A stretch of 64,000 nt of DNA from Ostreococcus mediterraneus. Lineage: Eukaryota > Chlorophyta > Mamiellophyceae > Mamiellales > Bathycoccaceae. The notes under the pieces were generated by a model. That model did no database searches, had not been told where the DNA came from, and worked only from the letters and a program-made list of their open reading frames with translations. Position numbers and translations under genes: made by a program. Shown one piece after another: positions 21,001 to 30,791 of the stretch (its first letter is position 1; every line of letters starts with the position of its first letter). The stretch spans positions 248,001 through 312,000 of the forward strand of contig WMKK01000008.1 of NCBI GenBank assembly GCA_012295225.1, read 5' to 3'.

Positions 21001-24000
21001 GTGTCATCGCCCGCGCTTGTGCGACGAGCCTATTCGCGTTGATGAATGACTCGCGTACGTCGGCGGATAACATGGCGAGCACGGAGGGGTCGATGCCGAG
21101 CTCCATCGCGGCTAATCGAAGACGTTCTTGCGCTTGCTCGGGCGACTCAGCCGCGTTCGGCGCTGGCGCTGCGCTCTCAGCGTGCGCGGCGTTTGTGTCC
21201 ACAGCCTTACCCGCGGTACCAGTCGCCACCGTGGCTGACGACGGGACGGCGTCCTCGCCGAACAAATACTCGAGGTTACTTGAGATGGATTCGCCGACGC
21301 TCATGCAAATCGCGCTCGACCAAAAGCGAGAACGCGCGTGCCGACCATCTAAACTCCACGCCGCTTGGTCGCGCACGGTGAAGTGCTTCGGGGCATTGGT
21401 TTGAAACCCCCCGTTACCGAGCCAAAGAATGGGCTTGGCTGACGATAGAGGGTCCAAGAACTCCATCATGTGTCCCGGGCGCACGGCGAGGCGCGCCATT
21501 TCGCCACTAATGGACGTGAGCACATCTTGTAACGATCGCGAGCGCGCGCGCGCATCCGTGGGCGCAGTGAGCGTGATGTTCAGCGACTGGCCCACGCGCG
21601 AGACATTGATACCACTCGCACGATTTTGTAAAGAGTGCGCGCCTGCGTCATCCGTAGAGGCGGCGTCTAGCTCTGTCGCTGGCGTAGTGGCCCAAATGTT
21701 GGACGAACGACGCGACCCAAACGGAGCGATGCGCGACGTCGGGGGACGGGTCGAACCATCCACCAACGGAACGGGTTCCGCATCTTCCGTCACGCGAATG
21801 CTTCGAATGTGTGACGCCACATGGCGGTCAAACGTTTGAAGTTGTGAAATCGACCGCGCGGCGTTTCGTGGATCGACGCCGCTCATGATGGTGCCGTAAT
21901 CCGTGGCAAGCCATTGTTCAATTTGTGAGCGACTGATTGCGTCTACAGTCGGCCCGAAACTGAATGGATGCTGCGTGGGCGGGATGATTCCCGACGATAA
22001 AGCTTCTGACGTCGGCGTATGTCGCGCCGACAACGAAGATTCATCCGCTTGTTCAAAGTCGCCCTCTTCCTCGTCGTCATCTTCGTCCGTATCTGTCATC
22101 GGTTCAAACGCGTCATACTCGTCAATGTCGTCGCCATACAATCCATCATCGTGCTGGACGTCTTCATCGTCTTCATCGTCGTCTTCTACGGCATTTCCCT
22201 CTTCTTCGTCGTCTTCTTCTTCTTCCTCTTCATATTCGTCTTCATTATCTTCGTCATCTTCGTCGTCTTCATCCATGGCCATTTGGTCGTCTTCGTCTTC
22301 GTCTTCGTAATCGTTACCTCCGTCGTCATCACCAGAGAATATTCCGTCTTCTTGATGCTCGTCGTCGAGCTCATGATTCATCGGGTCGTCAAAGTGATCG
22401 TCTTCGTCACTCTCTTGCATCTCGTGATCGTCCTCGTCGTCAGAGGCGTCTTCGCCGCTAGTCGAATCGTCGTCGTCGGAGCGCGCTCGGTTGTCATTCA
22501 CAAGACGGAACCCTGGCATCGAACCATCGCCCAAGATTTCAAAGTGCGGCGCCGCACCCTCAACGCCTGCCACTGCGCCGATATCCATATCGTCCCCATC
22601 AAAGGGTAAATTCTCAATGACGGGTTCACCTCGTTCGTCGTCGTAGAGACGCGTGACTTGCACGTGCCCGCGTGCGCCGCCCGCGAGGAGTTGTTCAATC
22701 ATCGCGACCGCAGCTTCATTCCCAGCCGCGTCGCCTCCGGATGCGTTGACATTCGATCGAATCGCATGTTGAATACGGGCAAGTCGATCTCGTCTTTTGG
22801 GTTGTTTTGATCGAACCACGAGTGCTTCGAGTACGTAGAGCGTCACGCGAAGAAATCCTCGGTTCGCTTCGACGCCCTTGGATTCAATGCGCCGAATCAG
22901 CGCCACGAGCTTCTCTGGAACCTTCGAGTGATACATCGCCTTAACGACGCCTTGTTGTGAATTAAACACGACGCGATTGCGAATCTTTTCACCGCTTTGG
23001 TAGCCTCGAGCGAGCCCAAAGTCCATGAGCGCATGAAGGAAATCCACCAGAGCGTGGTATGGGACAGTTTCTTCGCGGAGATCCTCATCGGACAACAACT
23101 TCAAAAGCTCTTCCACAATTCGTGTACGAGCTTTGGAGCTGCTTACGCATAGCGTGGCCAGAAAGAAAGCCGCGTTTTCCGCACCATTCCAAACGCCAGG
23201 CGCGGAAGGATGCTGCGATAAGGGCAACTGCTGCAGTAAAATGGACTTGAAAATCCCCATTTCGTCATCCATCTTAAGCAACAGCTTGATGCTCGCTGGA
23301 TTCACCTCAACGAGTTCGGTGAGATAGCGCAACGATACGGCTTGTCGTTCGAGTTCGTGCGGCGACGCTTCTCTACGAATGTCATCTCGAATGGTATCGA
23401 CAAGCATGTCAAGCACCGCACGTAAACCAGTCGACGACTTTCCATCAGGAAGCGATTGGAGCTCCTTGATATGCTTCTTGGGAACGACGTATAGACGTTC
23501 GCCATTCGACCCTTCACTCGAGTTTGATATCTCCGCCACGTTCCTAAATGCGCTCTGGAATACTTCAAAGTCACGTTCAATGACGTGTTTCATCGCAGTT
23601 GCAAACGTCTTTAGTGAGACTTTACGGTCTCTTCCGAGCGGTGGCTTTGTGATGCTCTTGATTATCTCCAACTCCATCGACATCTGCAAAGACTTCAGAT
23701 CATTTGCGACGTGCCGCATTATGACGGAAACACTTTCTTGCTCGAAGTTCCAGAATGAATCAAACAATACCCGCATCACACTTTTTCCTTTATGCTTTGA
23801 CGCACCAAGTATTCGACTCGCCACGGCCGGATGGCGTGAAATGTTCGCAAATAGATCGAGAATAGCGCTTGTTACAGAGTTATTCGTAAACTCGTGCGAT
23901 TTCTCTTTCTTTTCCGCAATAACTCTATCGAGGCAGTCGATGCATGTGTCTGCCACGCGGAGCAAGTTCTCTTTTGAGAGGAAACCAAACTTTGCAAAGG

Positions 24001-27000
24001 ATCCGTCGTCGTTGACTTTTTGCATGCACGCAGATGTGTTGATGCAATTTGTAATGGTTACGAACGACACTGGTATATCCTTGATTGAAGCACTCATAGC
24101 TTTGAGAACGGTCGCAGAGAATCGATCGATTTCAGCGTTCATTAGTTTCGGGTCGCCCCAGAGCGCGCGCCTGACTTCATCATCGCCTTGCTTGGCGAGA
24201 GACGAGATAAATGCGTACAACTTGCACTCGAATACACTGTCTGCTTCAGTACCTGTGCTTCTATCGCGCAAAACCTCTGTTGCAACAAGTTGGATCGCGT
24301 CTTTCCTACTCGTTCCAGTCAATTTGTGTTGATTGATGATCGCGAAGAGTATTTGCGCAGCACGCTCTGCGCTGCAAAGGAACAGGGAGAATACGGCGTT
24401 TACGACGTCTTGAACACCAGGCATCTCATCTGCTGTAATGGCGTGAGATCTATCACCAGATTGAGTGCTCGAGCTCGCAAGATGCATTGATGCGTCGTCG
24501 GGCTTGGCCACAGTAGTGATTGCGACCGGTGCGGGCACGGCTTCAACTGGCTCTTCTGGAGGGACGTCGGAAACGTCGTCCATCGGATGCGTAAACAAGT
24601 ATTCCATCGCGCTCTCTATGCTTCGTCCACGGACTGCGGTGATAGCGTGATGTGCGTGCCCTGCACTGAACCCCATTTCAGTTATCGCGCGCATCATATC
24701 GGGCGAAGGCACATAACGCGCAGGTGGTGGCGTAGACACTGGCCGTGGCGGCGGCGATGGCCTACGTTGTTCAGCCACCATCGCTTGCTCGGTGCCGCCC
24801 AAAATATGAAGAAAGCAGTTGAGCAAGCTATCAGCGGATTCCGCAGGCATAAGTTCCAACACTTTGACATTTGCATGGTCCCAGATGCATTTAAGACCAA
24901 TGTTCAACGAGCAGTGAATCCAATCCATCGCCGCGCGATTGGTGGCGAATGCGTCCGGAATGTGCGAAAACATCGCCATGTCTGGAAAGTTGGAGCCAGT
25001 ATCCTTGACGGATTCCGGAGGTTCGCACGCGAGTACCAACTTGAAATGCGCACCGGCAGCTACTTGCTTGACATCCGTCAGAGATTCGAACATTTTCGCG
25101 AAGCACCTGAGTGAATTGAAACACTCCCGTGCCGCGTTTAATTCGGCGCTCTGAATCTCAACCGTCTTGCTGGGTTTGGCTAAAACTGATTGCGTGCGCG
25201 AGACGGTCTCTGCAAAGTGTGTGAGTAACTCTCCAAACAAGCCAGTTCGAGCTGCGTAGTTGATCATGACACCGTTCGGTGAATTACGGCGATCGTCGAA
25301 AAACGTCTCATAAGTCAACGCCAGCAGGCTTTGCAGCTCGCGTTGATGTAAGTTGACATTTTCGGTGACTGATTTAGACGACGCGCTCGACTTTCCTCGG
25401 ATATCTATGAAATCTTTCTTCAACTTGAGCGCGATGTGCCAGCAAATTTCGCTCGTAAGCGCGACAAAGTTACTCTTTGAATGACCCAAATCTTTTCTTC
25501 GACGCATCGTCGTAGAGACTTTGGCGAGCGATGCAAAAAGAGAGCTCGTCGTTCGCATCAAGCTTTCTGAACATCTATAGAGCCATCTCACGGGTGAAAA
25601 TTGCTCACGACTCACATCGACTGCGGCGTTCACATCACGTAAAATGGATTCTATCTTTGAAGCCGCACTGAAAGCGCTAAACGCTGCTGGCAGAGTGGTT
25701 TTATCAAGCACGGCGAATAACATCGCTGGCATCATAGCCACTAAAAACGTCATCAACTCGCAACTTCGCTCACAGCCCGCCATGAGTTCGCATACTCGCT
25801 TGGCGTTTTCGCACACGCGAGCCTGATTTTCAAGTTTCTCATCCCCCGCATCTTGGTTGTAAATGTCATACAATTTATAAGCTTCCAAGTCAGCTTTTGT
25901 CAGTTCGCTGTACAACTCATCCAACGTTGCGTGCACTGTATTTGCCACTGCGGTGAGGCTTTTGCACACCGCACCACACGAACGATACGCCGTAGCGGAC
26001 TCATCCGGAGGCGATCCTGTCAAAAACGGAGCATTCACCTCGAGTGGGCTCACCAGAGCTTTGCATGCTGTCGTAAGCGCTTGATGTGCGGAACATTTCG
26101 CAAACGTTGCTGGCGCGGCACGTGATACGAGTTCGAGCATGTGTTCCAACGCGCCTCCGTCCAAAAGTGGTTGGCACAAATGTGGTGTCTGAAGTACCCC
26201 GTCCATAAATCTTGCGACATTGTGCAATCGTCTCGTCACATCCATCTTCTCCACAACTTCTTTACTCGCGAGCGCAAAGTTGCTAGAGAACGCTGTAGCC
26301 TTTGCGTCTGCAAGAATGGACATAATCGACGTTACACCGTCACTTTTCAGCGCGGGGCTATGTCGAATCAGCTCATTCATGGATGATCCAATTATTTTGG
26401 ACACATCTGCAGTCATGATCTCCGACGCTTCATTCATGATACGCCGGAAGCACAATATCGCACCGCTTGAAATCACTTTTTCTTGACCACGCGCGTTGAG
26501 CGCGATTGCGTTCAATGTCGTCGGCACGGCGCAAAGCACCTTGACCATATTCTTGTTCGTACCCACCGGCCACATGCTCGTGGTGATGAAATACAGATAC
26601 GCATCGATAATGCCCGCACCATCTAATGTTGCAAAACACGTCGGTTCGTTGTGGATGACGTCGCAGAGTAAATTTGCCGCGAGCGACGATACACCTGGAC
26701 CAAATGCTTGCGCATTTCTAAGAACAATTGACAGCGTCTCCGTCAATGTACCATCAGCTAGGCCTGGAATACGCGTGCGAGATCCACCCACGGCGAAACT
26801 TGTGTAAGCTAAAGTCCGCATGAGCGCTTTCAGTAGTACCCTTCTATGATACGATACGCGATTGGGCGAATCCCCACCGCCAGGCGTGGAGCGCCCAGAC
26901 GTCTCGCCACCACCGTCGAGCTCCATGCTGTTCGCTTTACGCTTTCTCTCTGGTTCAGCCGCGGATTTAACTTCTTCAAGAGATGCTAATGCCTCATGAC

Positions 27001-28753
27001 GCATGCGTGACGATAACATGTCGACTCCATTCAGTTCTCGAAACGTGCTGACTTCATTTTGTGAAAAATCCAAGTACGACTCAATCGTATGTACCACGTC
27101 GACTAATATCGACAAGCGTTCTGCCGCCGTATCTTTTAGCATGTCGACCAAGCAAGGTACGATCGATGCATCTTTGATTGCCGAGCAGCCAGGTTGAGAA
27201 GTGCTCAAAATACCCAAAAAGTACATAAAGCTCTGCATCTCGCGCAGCGCCTCGAAATGCCCATCGGACCCAGACGTTATGCTTCGTTTGAAATCATCCA
27301 GTAAACCTTGCATGATTTTACTCACAATTCGCAAAGACTCGCTGCGTCGTATAATCTGACACACCGGAAATCCACACAGGCGTTCGTTGATCAAAGCGCT
27401 CAAGCAATTCAGAGCGTCTTGTCGCAGTAATGACTCGTCGCCGAGTGGCCGCGACGAAAGCGCCGGCGCGTCTGTTCGATCAGAGTCGAGCAGCTCGAGC
27501 GCCGAATGTGCAATGTTCGAGCTCTCATCAACTAACTGATGGATACAGCTGCCATGCGCGGTGTACGGACTCATGTCTTTCGTCTTCGTGTGCAAAACTA
27601 TTTGCACAGACAGGCACGTCGCCGCGCGCGCTCGTCGCCGGCTCTGCGCGTCTGTCGCGGTTTCAAAGAAGCTTCGCGCGGCGTGCATAAACTCAAAATG
27701 CGCCGCAAAAGCCCCGTATGCGATCTCCATCACTTCAGGATTTTCGTCTAATCGAGTAATTGCGCCATATTTGCTTGCTAAGTACGCCCCAGTAGACGTA
27801 CTCGGGTGAAAGAATTCCATTTTTTCTAAAGCGGTCGCATCCCCGTCGACAAACGTAAACACATTCACAACCTTGTCCGACAATTCAAACTCATGCATAT
27901 CAGGCCTGAACGTGGTCTCAACGTCGTGTATCTTTTCACCGTTATCACCATCGCGCGTACGCATCGTGAACCGGATGCTAAACTTCTTCCCATTTGCGGT
28001 TTCCATCACGCGCAAGCCGACGCATTCGCCTTGCACGAGCGTCATCGACGTCGACGTCCGCCCGAGCGCAATCTTCATCCCCTCAAACTCCTTGGTATTG
28101 AAGTACTCATTCTTCATCGGTCGACCCGTGACGCTCTTCCTTGACGCTGTCGCTAAAAGCCTCGCCGCATCCATCGCGAGTTCAGGCACCGCCAGTAATC
28201 GCGTCGCCGTCGCTCCGTGCTCAAACGCCTCGCGGTTGCCGCAGTGCTCGCACACTTCATTCATAAATCTCAGCATCCATCGCACCGCGGCAAACACCTC
28301 CATATCGTCCCCACCCCGACCTGCCACTCGTTCGTCATCAATCACCCCTCGCACGTCATCTCGCGCGCGTAATAACGCCCGTTCCATCGCATCTCTCCCG
28401 ACGTCATCCGCGTACGCCGCGCACCGCGCGCACGCCTCCGCCCAATGCCGCATATCCCCCTTCCCGTACTCCCAACGAAAATCCTCCCGCCGCGCGAACG
28501 CGCTCGGAAAACTCATCCCCATCACATCCCGACGCATCGCCAACACCCCCGGACTCTGCTCTCGACGAATCAACGCATCGCGACGCCACGCTCCGTCAGT
28601 CTCTCGGCAACCACCTCGGCGCATCTTCGCCCCGCGCTCGCGCACGCGCACCGCATCGAATCGCTCGCGTTCGCGCGCACGCACCGCATCATCCCTCGCG
28701 CGACGCATCCCCGCGTCCGCGCGCGCCCGCGCGCCCGGCGTCGTCGTCGACAT
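18008..28753 (-). CDS. UPL1: Giant HECT E3 ubiquitin ligase, UPL1/HUWE1 type
   Basis: A 3581-residue ubiquitin ligase close in length to Arabidopsis UPL1/UPL2. It is read from a single exon of 10.7 kb. The N-terminal DUF908/DUF913 armadillo-like region covers roughly residues 80-1000. A UBA domain lies at about 1350-1392 (MMRAITEMGFSAGHAHHAI). A very acidic tract covers about 2095-2245, and DUF4414-like sequence (DPEFIVALPSDLQSEI) follows near 2540. The HECT domain fills the last 350 residues, starting near LRGKLSIAFVNEEGVDGGG. The catalytic cysteine is Cys3548 (codon 18110-18112) in HTCFNQLDL, and the C-terminus EGFGFV is typical. The open frame starts at a GTG at 28780; I take the ATG at 28753. 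Orthology to UPL1 rather than UPL2 cannot be resolved. Confidence 0.93.
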   Translation of the reverse strand: MSTTTPGARARADAGMRRARDDAVRARERERFDAVRVRERGAKMRRGGCRETDGAWRRDALIRREQSPGVLAMRRDVMGMSFPSAFARREDFRWEYGKGDMRHWAEACARCAAYADDVGRDAMERALLRARDDVRGVIDDERVAGRGGDDMEVFAAVRWMLRFMNEVCEHCGNREAFEHGATATRLLAVPELAMDAARLLATASRKSVTGRPMKNEYFNTKEFEGMKIALGRTSTSMTLVQGECVGLRVMETANGKKFSIRFTMRTRDGDNGEKIHDVETTFRPDMHEFELSDKVVNVFTFVDGDATALEKMEFFHPSTSTGAYLASKYGAITRLDENPEVMEIAYGAFAAHFEFMHAARSFFETATDAQSRRRARAATCLSVQIVLHTKTKDMSPYTAHGSCIHQLVDESSNIAHSALELLDSDRTDAPALSSRPLGDESLLRQDALNCLSALINERLCGFPVCQIIRRSESLRIVSKIMQGLLDDFKRSITSGSDGHFEALREMQSFMYFLGILSTSQPGCSAIKDASIVPCLVDMLKDTAAERLSILVDVVHTIESYLDFSQNEVSTFRELNGVDMLSSRMRHEALASLEEVKSAAEPERKRKANSMELDGGGETSGRSTPGGGDSPNRVSYHRRVLLKALMRTLAYTSFAVGGSRTRIPGLADGTLTETLSIVLRNAQAFGPGVSSLAANLLCDVIHNEPTCFATLDGAGIIDAYLYFITTSMWPVGTNKNMVKVLCAVPTTLNAIALNARGQEKVISSGAILCFRRIMNEASEIMTADVSKIIGSSMNELIRHSPALKSDGVTSIMSILADAKATAFSSNFALASKEVVEKMDVTRRLHNVARFMDGVLQTPHLCQPLLDGGALEHMLELVSRAAPATFAKCSAHQALTTACKALVSPLEVNAPFLTGSPPDESATAYRSCGAVCKSLTAVANTVHATLDELYSELTKADLEAYKLYDIYNQDAGDEKLENQARVCENAKRVCELMAGCERSCELMTFLVAMMPAMLFAVLDKTTLPAAFSAFSAASKIESILRDVNAAVDVSREQFSPVRWLYRCSESLMRTTSSLFASLAKVSTTMRRRKDLGHSKSNFVALTSEICWHIALKLKKDFIDIRGKSSASSKSVTENVNLHQRELQSLLALTYETFFDDRRNSPNGVMINYAARTGLFGELLTHFAETVSRTQSVLAKPSKTVEIQSAELNAARECFNSLRCFAKMFESLTDVKQVAAGAHFKLVLACEPPESVKDTGSNFPDMAMFSHIPDAFATNRAAMDWIHCSLNIGLKCIWDHANVKVLELMPAESADSLLNCFLHILGGTEQAMVAEQRRPSPPPRPVSTPPPARYVPSPDMMRAITEMGFSAGHAHHAITAVRGRSIESAMEYLFTHPMDDVSDVPPEEPVEAVPAPVAITTVAKPDDASMHLASSSTQSGDRSHAITADEMPGVQDVVNAVFSLFLCSAERAAQILFAIINQHKLTGTSRKDAIQLVATEVLRDRSTGTEADSVFECKLYAFISSLAKQGDDEVRRALWGDPKLMNAEIDRFSATVLKAMSASIKDIPVSFVTITNCINTSACMQKVNDDGSFAKFGFLSKENLLRVADTCIDCLDRVIAEKKEKSHEFTNNSVTSAILDLFANISRHPAVASRILGASKHKGKSVMRVLFDSFWNFEQESVSVIMRHVANDLKSLQMSMELEIIKSITKPPLGRDRKVSLKTFATAMKHVIERDFEVFQSAFRNVAEISNSSEGSNGERLYVVPKKHIKELQSLPDGKSSTGLRAVLDMLVDTIRDDIRREASPHELERQAVSLRYLTELVEVNPASIKLLLKMDDEMGIFKSILLQQLPLSQHPSAPGVWNGAENAAFFLATLCVSSSKARTRIVEELLKLLSDEDLREETVPYHALVDFLHALMDFGLARGYQSGEKIRNRVVFNSQQGVVKAMYHSKVPEKLVALIRRIESKGVEANRGFLRVTLYVLEALVVRSKQPKRRDRLARIQHAIRSNVNASGGDAAGNEAAVAMIEQLLAGGARGHVQVTRLYDDERGEPVIENLPFDGDDMDIGAVAGVEGAAPHFEILGDGSMPGFRLVNDNRARSDDDDSTSGEDASDDEDDHEMQESDEDDHFDDPMNHELDDEHQEDGIFSGDDDGGNDYEDEDEDDQMAMDEDDEDDEDNEDEYEEEEEEDDEEEGNAVEDDDEDDEDVQHDDGLYGDDIDEYDAFEPMTDTDEDDDEEEGDFEQADESSLSARHTPTSEALSSGIIPPTQHPFSFGPTVDAISRSQIEQWLATDYGTIMSGVDPRNAARSISQLQTFDRHVASHIRSIRVTEDAEPVPLVDGSTRPPTSRIAPFGSRRSSNIWATTPATELDAASTDDAGAHSLQNRASGINVSRVGQSLNITLTAPTDARARSRSLQDVLTSISGEMARLAVRPGHMMEFLDPLSSAKPILWLGNGGFQTNAPKHFTVRDQAAWSLDGRHARSRFWSSAICMSVGESISSNLEYLFGEDAVPSSATVATGTAGKAVDTNAAHAESAAPAPNAAESPEQAQERLRLAAMELGIDPSVLAMLSADVRESFINANRLVAQARAMTLGGTAVVEPIDPEFIVALPSDLQSEIIRSTTQAATRVIGSNSSTSFGAPAVVSAANGVIPSAPAADASTQIMRQINQSFASWAHDIDRIGRARDEEEYVDTEEYKAFTCSVDFSELDVCTLLKLLQTKNNDVRDSAMKICVSLAVTEHNRDILLRLIFEMIFQRTQGKGVIEDVRYGQPPYEALAMQLMLLLQSLISRNKHVAKMQYVSKMSFECIEEAFKDMFTDSTTGTSSRDRREWYKFAAKNETIGDDTVDFSILLLLLQFATHPDRSLGTSAHSDKTASLIALCVKAIDSMLMKQRKTAEDKWEPESVFQRAIPKSNIVGQLPALLKIRHLTAPILDKINNILKTFCVACTNSPNVPKLSSFIIATLNMHAVNCTRVLDTNDGTNPGERRFAPTFLLRLTKSLIFLLTHLSSENKERENNERVSTSNPLDKEAKDALMVFFRNCAPAWKLLAAHAETLKLKARKSDDDSGVGSIHEHWSKARVEETMDTSMMETLITTYLMITSALLPFLEEEMTQSRRHSVGGILSPPRMQSPAFGMRGSHASMGALSRASSQALDTLIHADGENASVAAMISDMWKFMETHRDVLNRMIKSSPQLLSGPLKVMLQSPRLIDFDNKRAHVRSQIKKLRDKAGRANNQLKIRREHILQDSYNQLRMRSVAELRGKLSIAFVNEEGVDGGGLIREWFTILAREIFNPNIALFELSHDKGCYQPNPNSIINEEHLLYFRFVGRLVAKALFDDILLSAYFTRPIYKHMLGMPLTYDDMEGVDPDYYKSLKWMLENSIEGVFEYTFSETTSFFGETQVQDLIENGRNVPVTDENKFDYVNLVTAYRMTNAVKDQVAAFVKGFEEIIPRETISILNAAELELLISGTPDIDIEDLRANTEYHGYTVGSSQIQWFWDVVREMSKDDLARLLMFTTGTSKVPLDGFAALQGMQGPQRFQIHRQHADDQKLPSAHTCFNQLDLHEYSSKDVLRERLMYAIENCSEGFGFV
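22030..22470 (-). repeat. Acidic low-complexity tract in the HECT ligase gene
   Basis: Repeated TCTTCG/TCGTCG-type codons on the plus strand encode long Asp/Glu runs on the minus strand. HUWE1-family ligases carry an acidic region at the equivalent place, so the tract is expected, but its simple repeats are likely to vary in length. Confidence 0.8.
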
Positions 28754-28885
28754 CGTCGCGCGCGTCTCGTCTCGGTCCACGCCGCCGCGACCGCGGTCGT
28801 CGTCGAATCACCGTCCGCGTCGTCCGCGCGCGCGCGATGGCGTAATCACGCGGTCGTCCTGGGGCGTGGGACGGAGGAATCGCCC

Positions 28886-28920
<35 letters not shown>

Positions 28921-29133
28921 CGACGTCGTCTGGCGCCCGTCGTCGTCTGGCGCCCGTCGTCGGTGTCGTCGTCGACCGGGCGATGCATCGTAATGACGGG
29001 TTTTGTTTTCTGGCGTTGTGAACACACCCGCGTGTGTGGGGTTTTCGCTAACGACCTCGCGCGCCGCCGCCGCACACGACGACGCGCGTCACGCGACGAC
29101 GCGCGCGCGACGACGACGACGACGACGTCGACA
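28754..29133. promoter_or_regulatory. Divergent gap, HECT ligase / isocitrate dehydrogenase
   Basis: The 380-base gap carries both promoters and no supported gene. It contains a CGT trinucleotide run at about 28888-28920 and two close copies of TGGCGCCCGTCGTC (near 28931 and 28949). A GTTTTGTTTTC stretch near 29000 is the only T-rich part. Several reading frames are open through it because of composition. Confidence 0.5.
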
Positions 29134-30534
29134 ATGTTTGCTTCTCTGCGCCGCACCGCACAGCGCTGTGCGATGACGCGCGGCGGCGGCGCGATGATGA
29201 CGCCCGCGCTGCGCGCGCTCACGCCTGCGATGCGCGACGGCGGCGACGATGTGGCGCGCGCGAGATCGCACGCGGGCGCGCGTCGCGCGACGCATCACGC
29301 GTGTAAGGGTGGGAAGATCACGGGCGCGCCCATGGTGTACGTGTCTGGGGAGGAGATGACGGCGTATGTGATGGATTTGATTTTGACCAAGTGGATCGAG
29401 CCGCACGTGGACACGCGCGCGTGGGAGAGGTTTGACTTGAGGGCGAAGAATCGCGATGATACCGAGGATCAGGTGTTGCGTGACGTCATAACGGCCGGGA
29501 AGCGGTTGAAGGCGATATTTAAGGAGCCGACGGTGACGCCGACGGCGGATCAGGTGAAGCGGCTCGGGTTGAGAAAGAGCTGGGGGTCGCCAAACGGAGC
29601 GATGAGACGCGGGTGGAACGGGATTACGATTTCTCGAGATACGATTCACATCGAAGGTGTGGAGTTGGGATATAAAGCACCTGTGTATTTTGAACGTCAC
29701 GCCGTGGGTGGTGAGTATTCGGCTGGGTTTAAGAATGTTGGACGCGGGAAATTGGTGACGACGTTTACGCCGAGCGAAGGCGCGGACGCCGGGAAGACGA
29801 TTGAAGTTGACGCGCGCGATATCACCGACGCCGAAGCGGCGGTTGTGACGTACCACAATCCTTATGATAACGTACATGATCTGGCGCGCATCTTTTTCGG
29901 TCGATGCTTGGAGGCGAAAATCACCCCGTATGTCGTGACGAAGAAGACGGTGTTCAAGTGGCAAGAGCCGTTTTGGCAAATCATGAAGAAGGTGTACGAC
30001 GCCGAGTTTAAGCAAAAGTTTGTCGACGCAGGCGTGGTGAAGCCTGGTTCCGAACTCGTGCACTTGCTATCTGATGCGGCTACGATGAAACTCGTGCAAT
30101 GGACGCAAGGCGGTTTCGGCATGGCGGCGCACAACTACGACGGCGACGTTTTGACGGATGAACTTGCGCAAATGCACAAGTCTCCAGGCTTTATCACCTC
30201 CAACTTGGTTGGCGTGGATGAAAACGGTGTGTTAATTAAAGAATTTGAAGCATCTCACGGCACAGTGGCAGACATGGACGAAGCTCGTTTACGCGGCGAA
30301 GAGACCTCGCTCAACCCGCTCGGCATGGTTGAAGGTTTGATCGGCGCCATGAATCACGCCGCAAACGTCCACAACGTCGACAAAGATCGCACCCATGCAT
30401 TCACTGCACACATGCGAAAATCCATACACGAGCTATTCCGCGAAGGTAAAGGCACGCGCGATCTCTCTGGCCCATCAGGACTCACCACAGAGGCTTTCAT
30501 CGACGCCGTCGCGGAGCGCCTCGATAACCATTAG
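29134..30534 (+). CDS. IDH: Isocitrate dehydrogenase, type II fold with NAD-type cofactor site
   Basis: Oxidatively decarboxylates isocitrate to 2-oxoglutarate, presumably in the mitochondrion. The 466-residue protein begins MFASLRRTAQRCAMTRGG, a good mitochondrial presequence; the frame is open earlier (an ATG lies at 28993), but this start fits best. Core motifs include ITISRDTIH, YHNPYDN, KWQEPFWQIMKKVYD and the C-terminal EASHGTV. At the cofactor-phosphate site, eukaryotic NADP enzymes have GTVTRHYR. Here the sequence is GTVADMDE: Asp380 and Met381 replace the Arg-His pair that grips the 2'-phosphate of NADP. That predicts NAD use. From memory, a homodimeric NAD-dependent enzyme of this kind has been characterised from Ostreococcus tauri. 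Confidence 0.92.
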   Translation: MFASLRRTAQRCAMTRGGGAMMTPALRALTPAMRDGGDDVARARSHAGARRATHHACKGGKITGAPMVYVSGEEMTAYVMDLILTKWIEPHVDTRAWERFDLRAKNRDDTEDQVLRDVITAGKRLKAIFKEPTVTPTADQVKRLGLRKSWGSPNGAMRRGWNGITISRDTIHIEGVELGYKAPVYFERHAVGGEYSAGFKNVGRGKLVTTFTPSEGADAGKTIEVDARDITDAEAAVVTYHNPYDNVHDLARIFFGRCLEAKITPYVVTKKTVFKWQEPFWQIMKKVYDAEFKQKFVDAGVVKPGSELVHLLSDAATMKLVQWTQGGFGMAAHNYDGDVLTDELAQMHKSPGFITSNLVGVDENGVLIKEFEASHGTVADMDEARLRGEETSLNPLGMVEGLIGAMNHAANVHNVDKDRTHAFTAHMRKSIHELFREGKGTRDLSGPSGLTTEAFIDAVAERLDNH

Positions 30535-30791
30535 CGCGCCCATCAGCGGTGCTTTCTCGTGTTGATATACGATCATAAAAGCTCTCTCATATTTCATTTT
30601 CCATTCACCATCGCTTTTCGCTCGTGACGCCCACCGCACGTGCGCGTGCGCATCCAAATGTGTCGTTTTCGTCGCCCCGCGTTCGCATCCCCGCGTTCTG
30701 CGCCTGATCTTTTTTGGGGTTTCCCTCGCGCTCACCCTCACTTTATCGCCCGCGCGCGTCGCTCTCGCGAACGCCAACGCCAGCGCAAAGC
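30535..30791. other. Intergenic region, IDH to eIF3h
   Basis: About 257 bases with the IDH 3' end and the eIF3h promoter. A TTTTTTGGGG stretch lies near 30710. No gene is supported. Confidence 0.4.

Noticed and set aside
22019-22609. Plus-strand frame encoding hydrophobic Val/Phe/Ile stretches that look like membrane helices
   Set aside because: It is the antisense reading of the acidic tract of the HECT ligase; GAA/GAT repeats read backwards give hydrophobic codons.
28886-28925. CGT trinucleotide run considered as a regulatory element
   Set aside because: Simple repeat in a CG-rich gap; similar runs occur throughout coding regions. Noted only as composition.
27873-29021. Plus-strand open frame of 382 codons
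   Set aside because: Antisense to the 5' part of the HECT ligase and running into its promoter; Ser/Arg-rich shadow sequence.
29089-30063. Minus-strand open frame of 324 codons over the isocitrate dehydrogenase
   Set aside because: Histidine/arginine-rich shadow of a conserved enzyme on the other strand.
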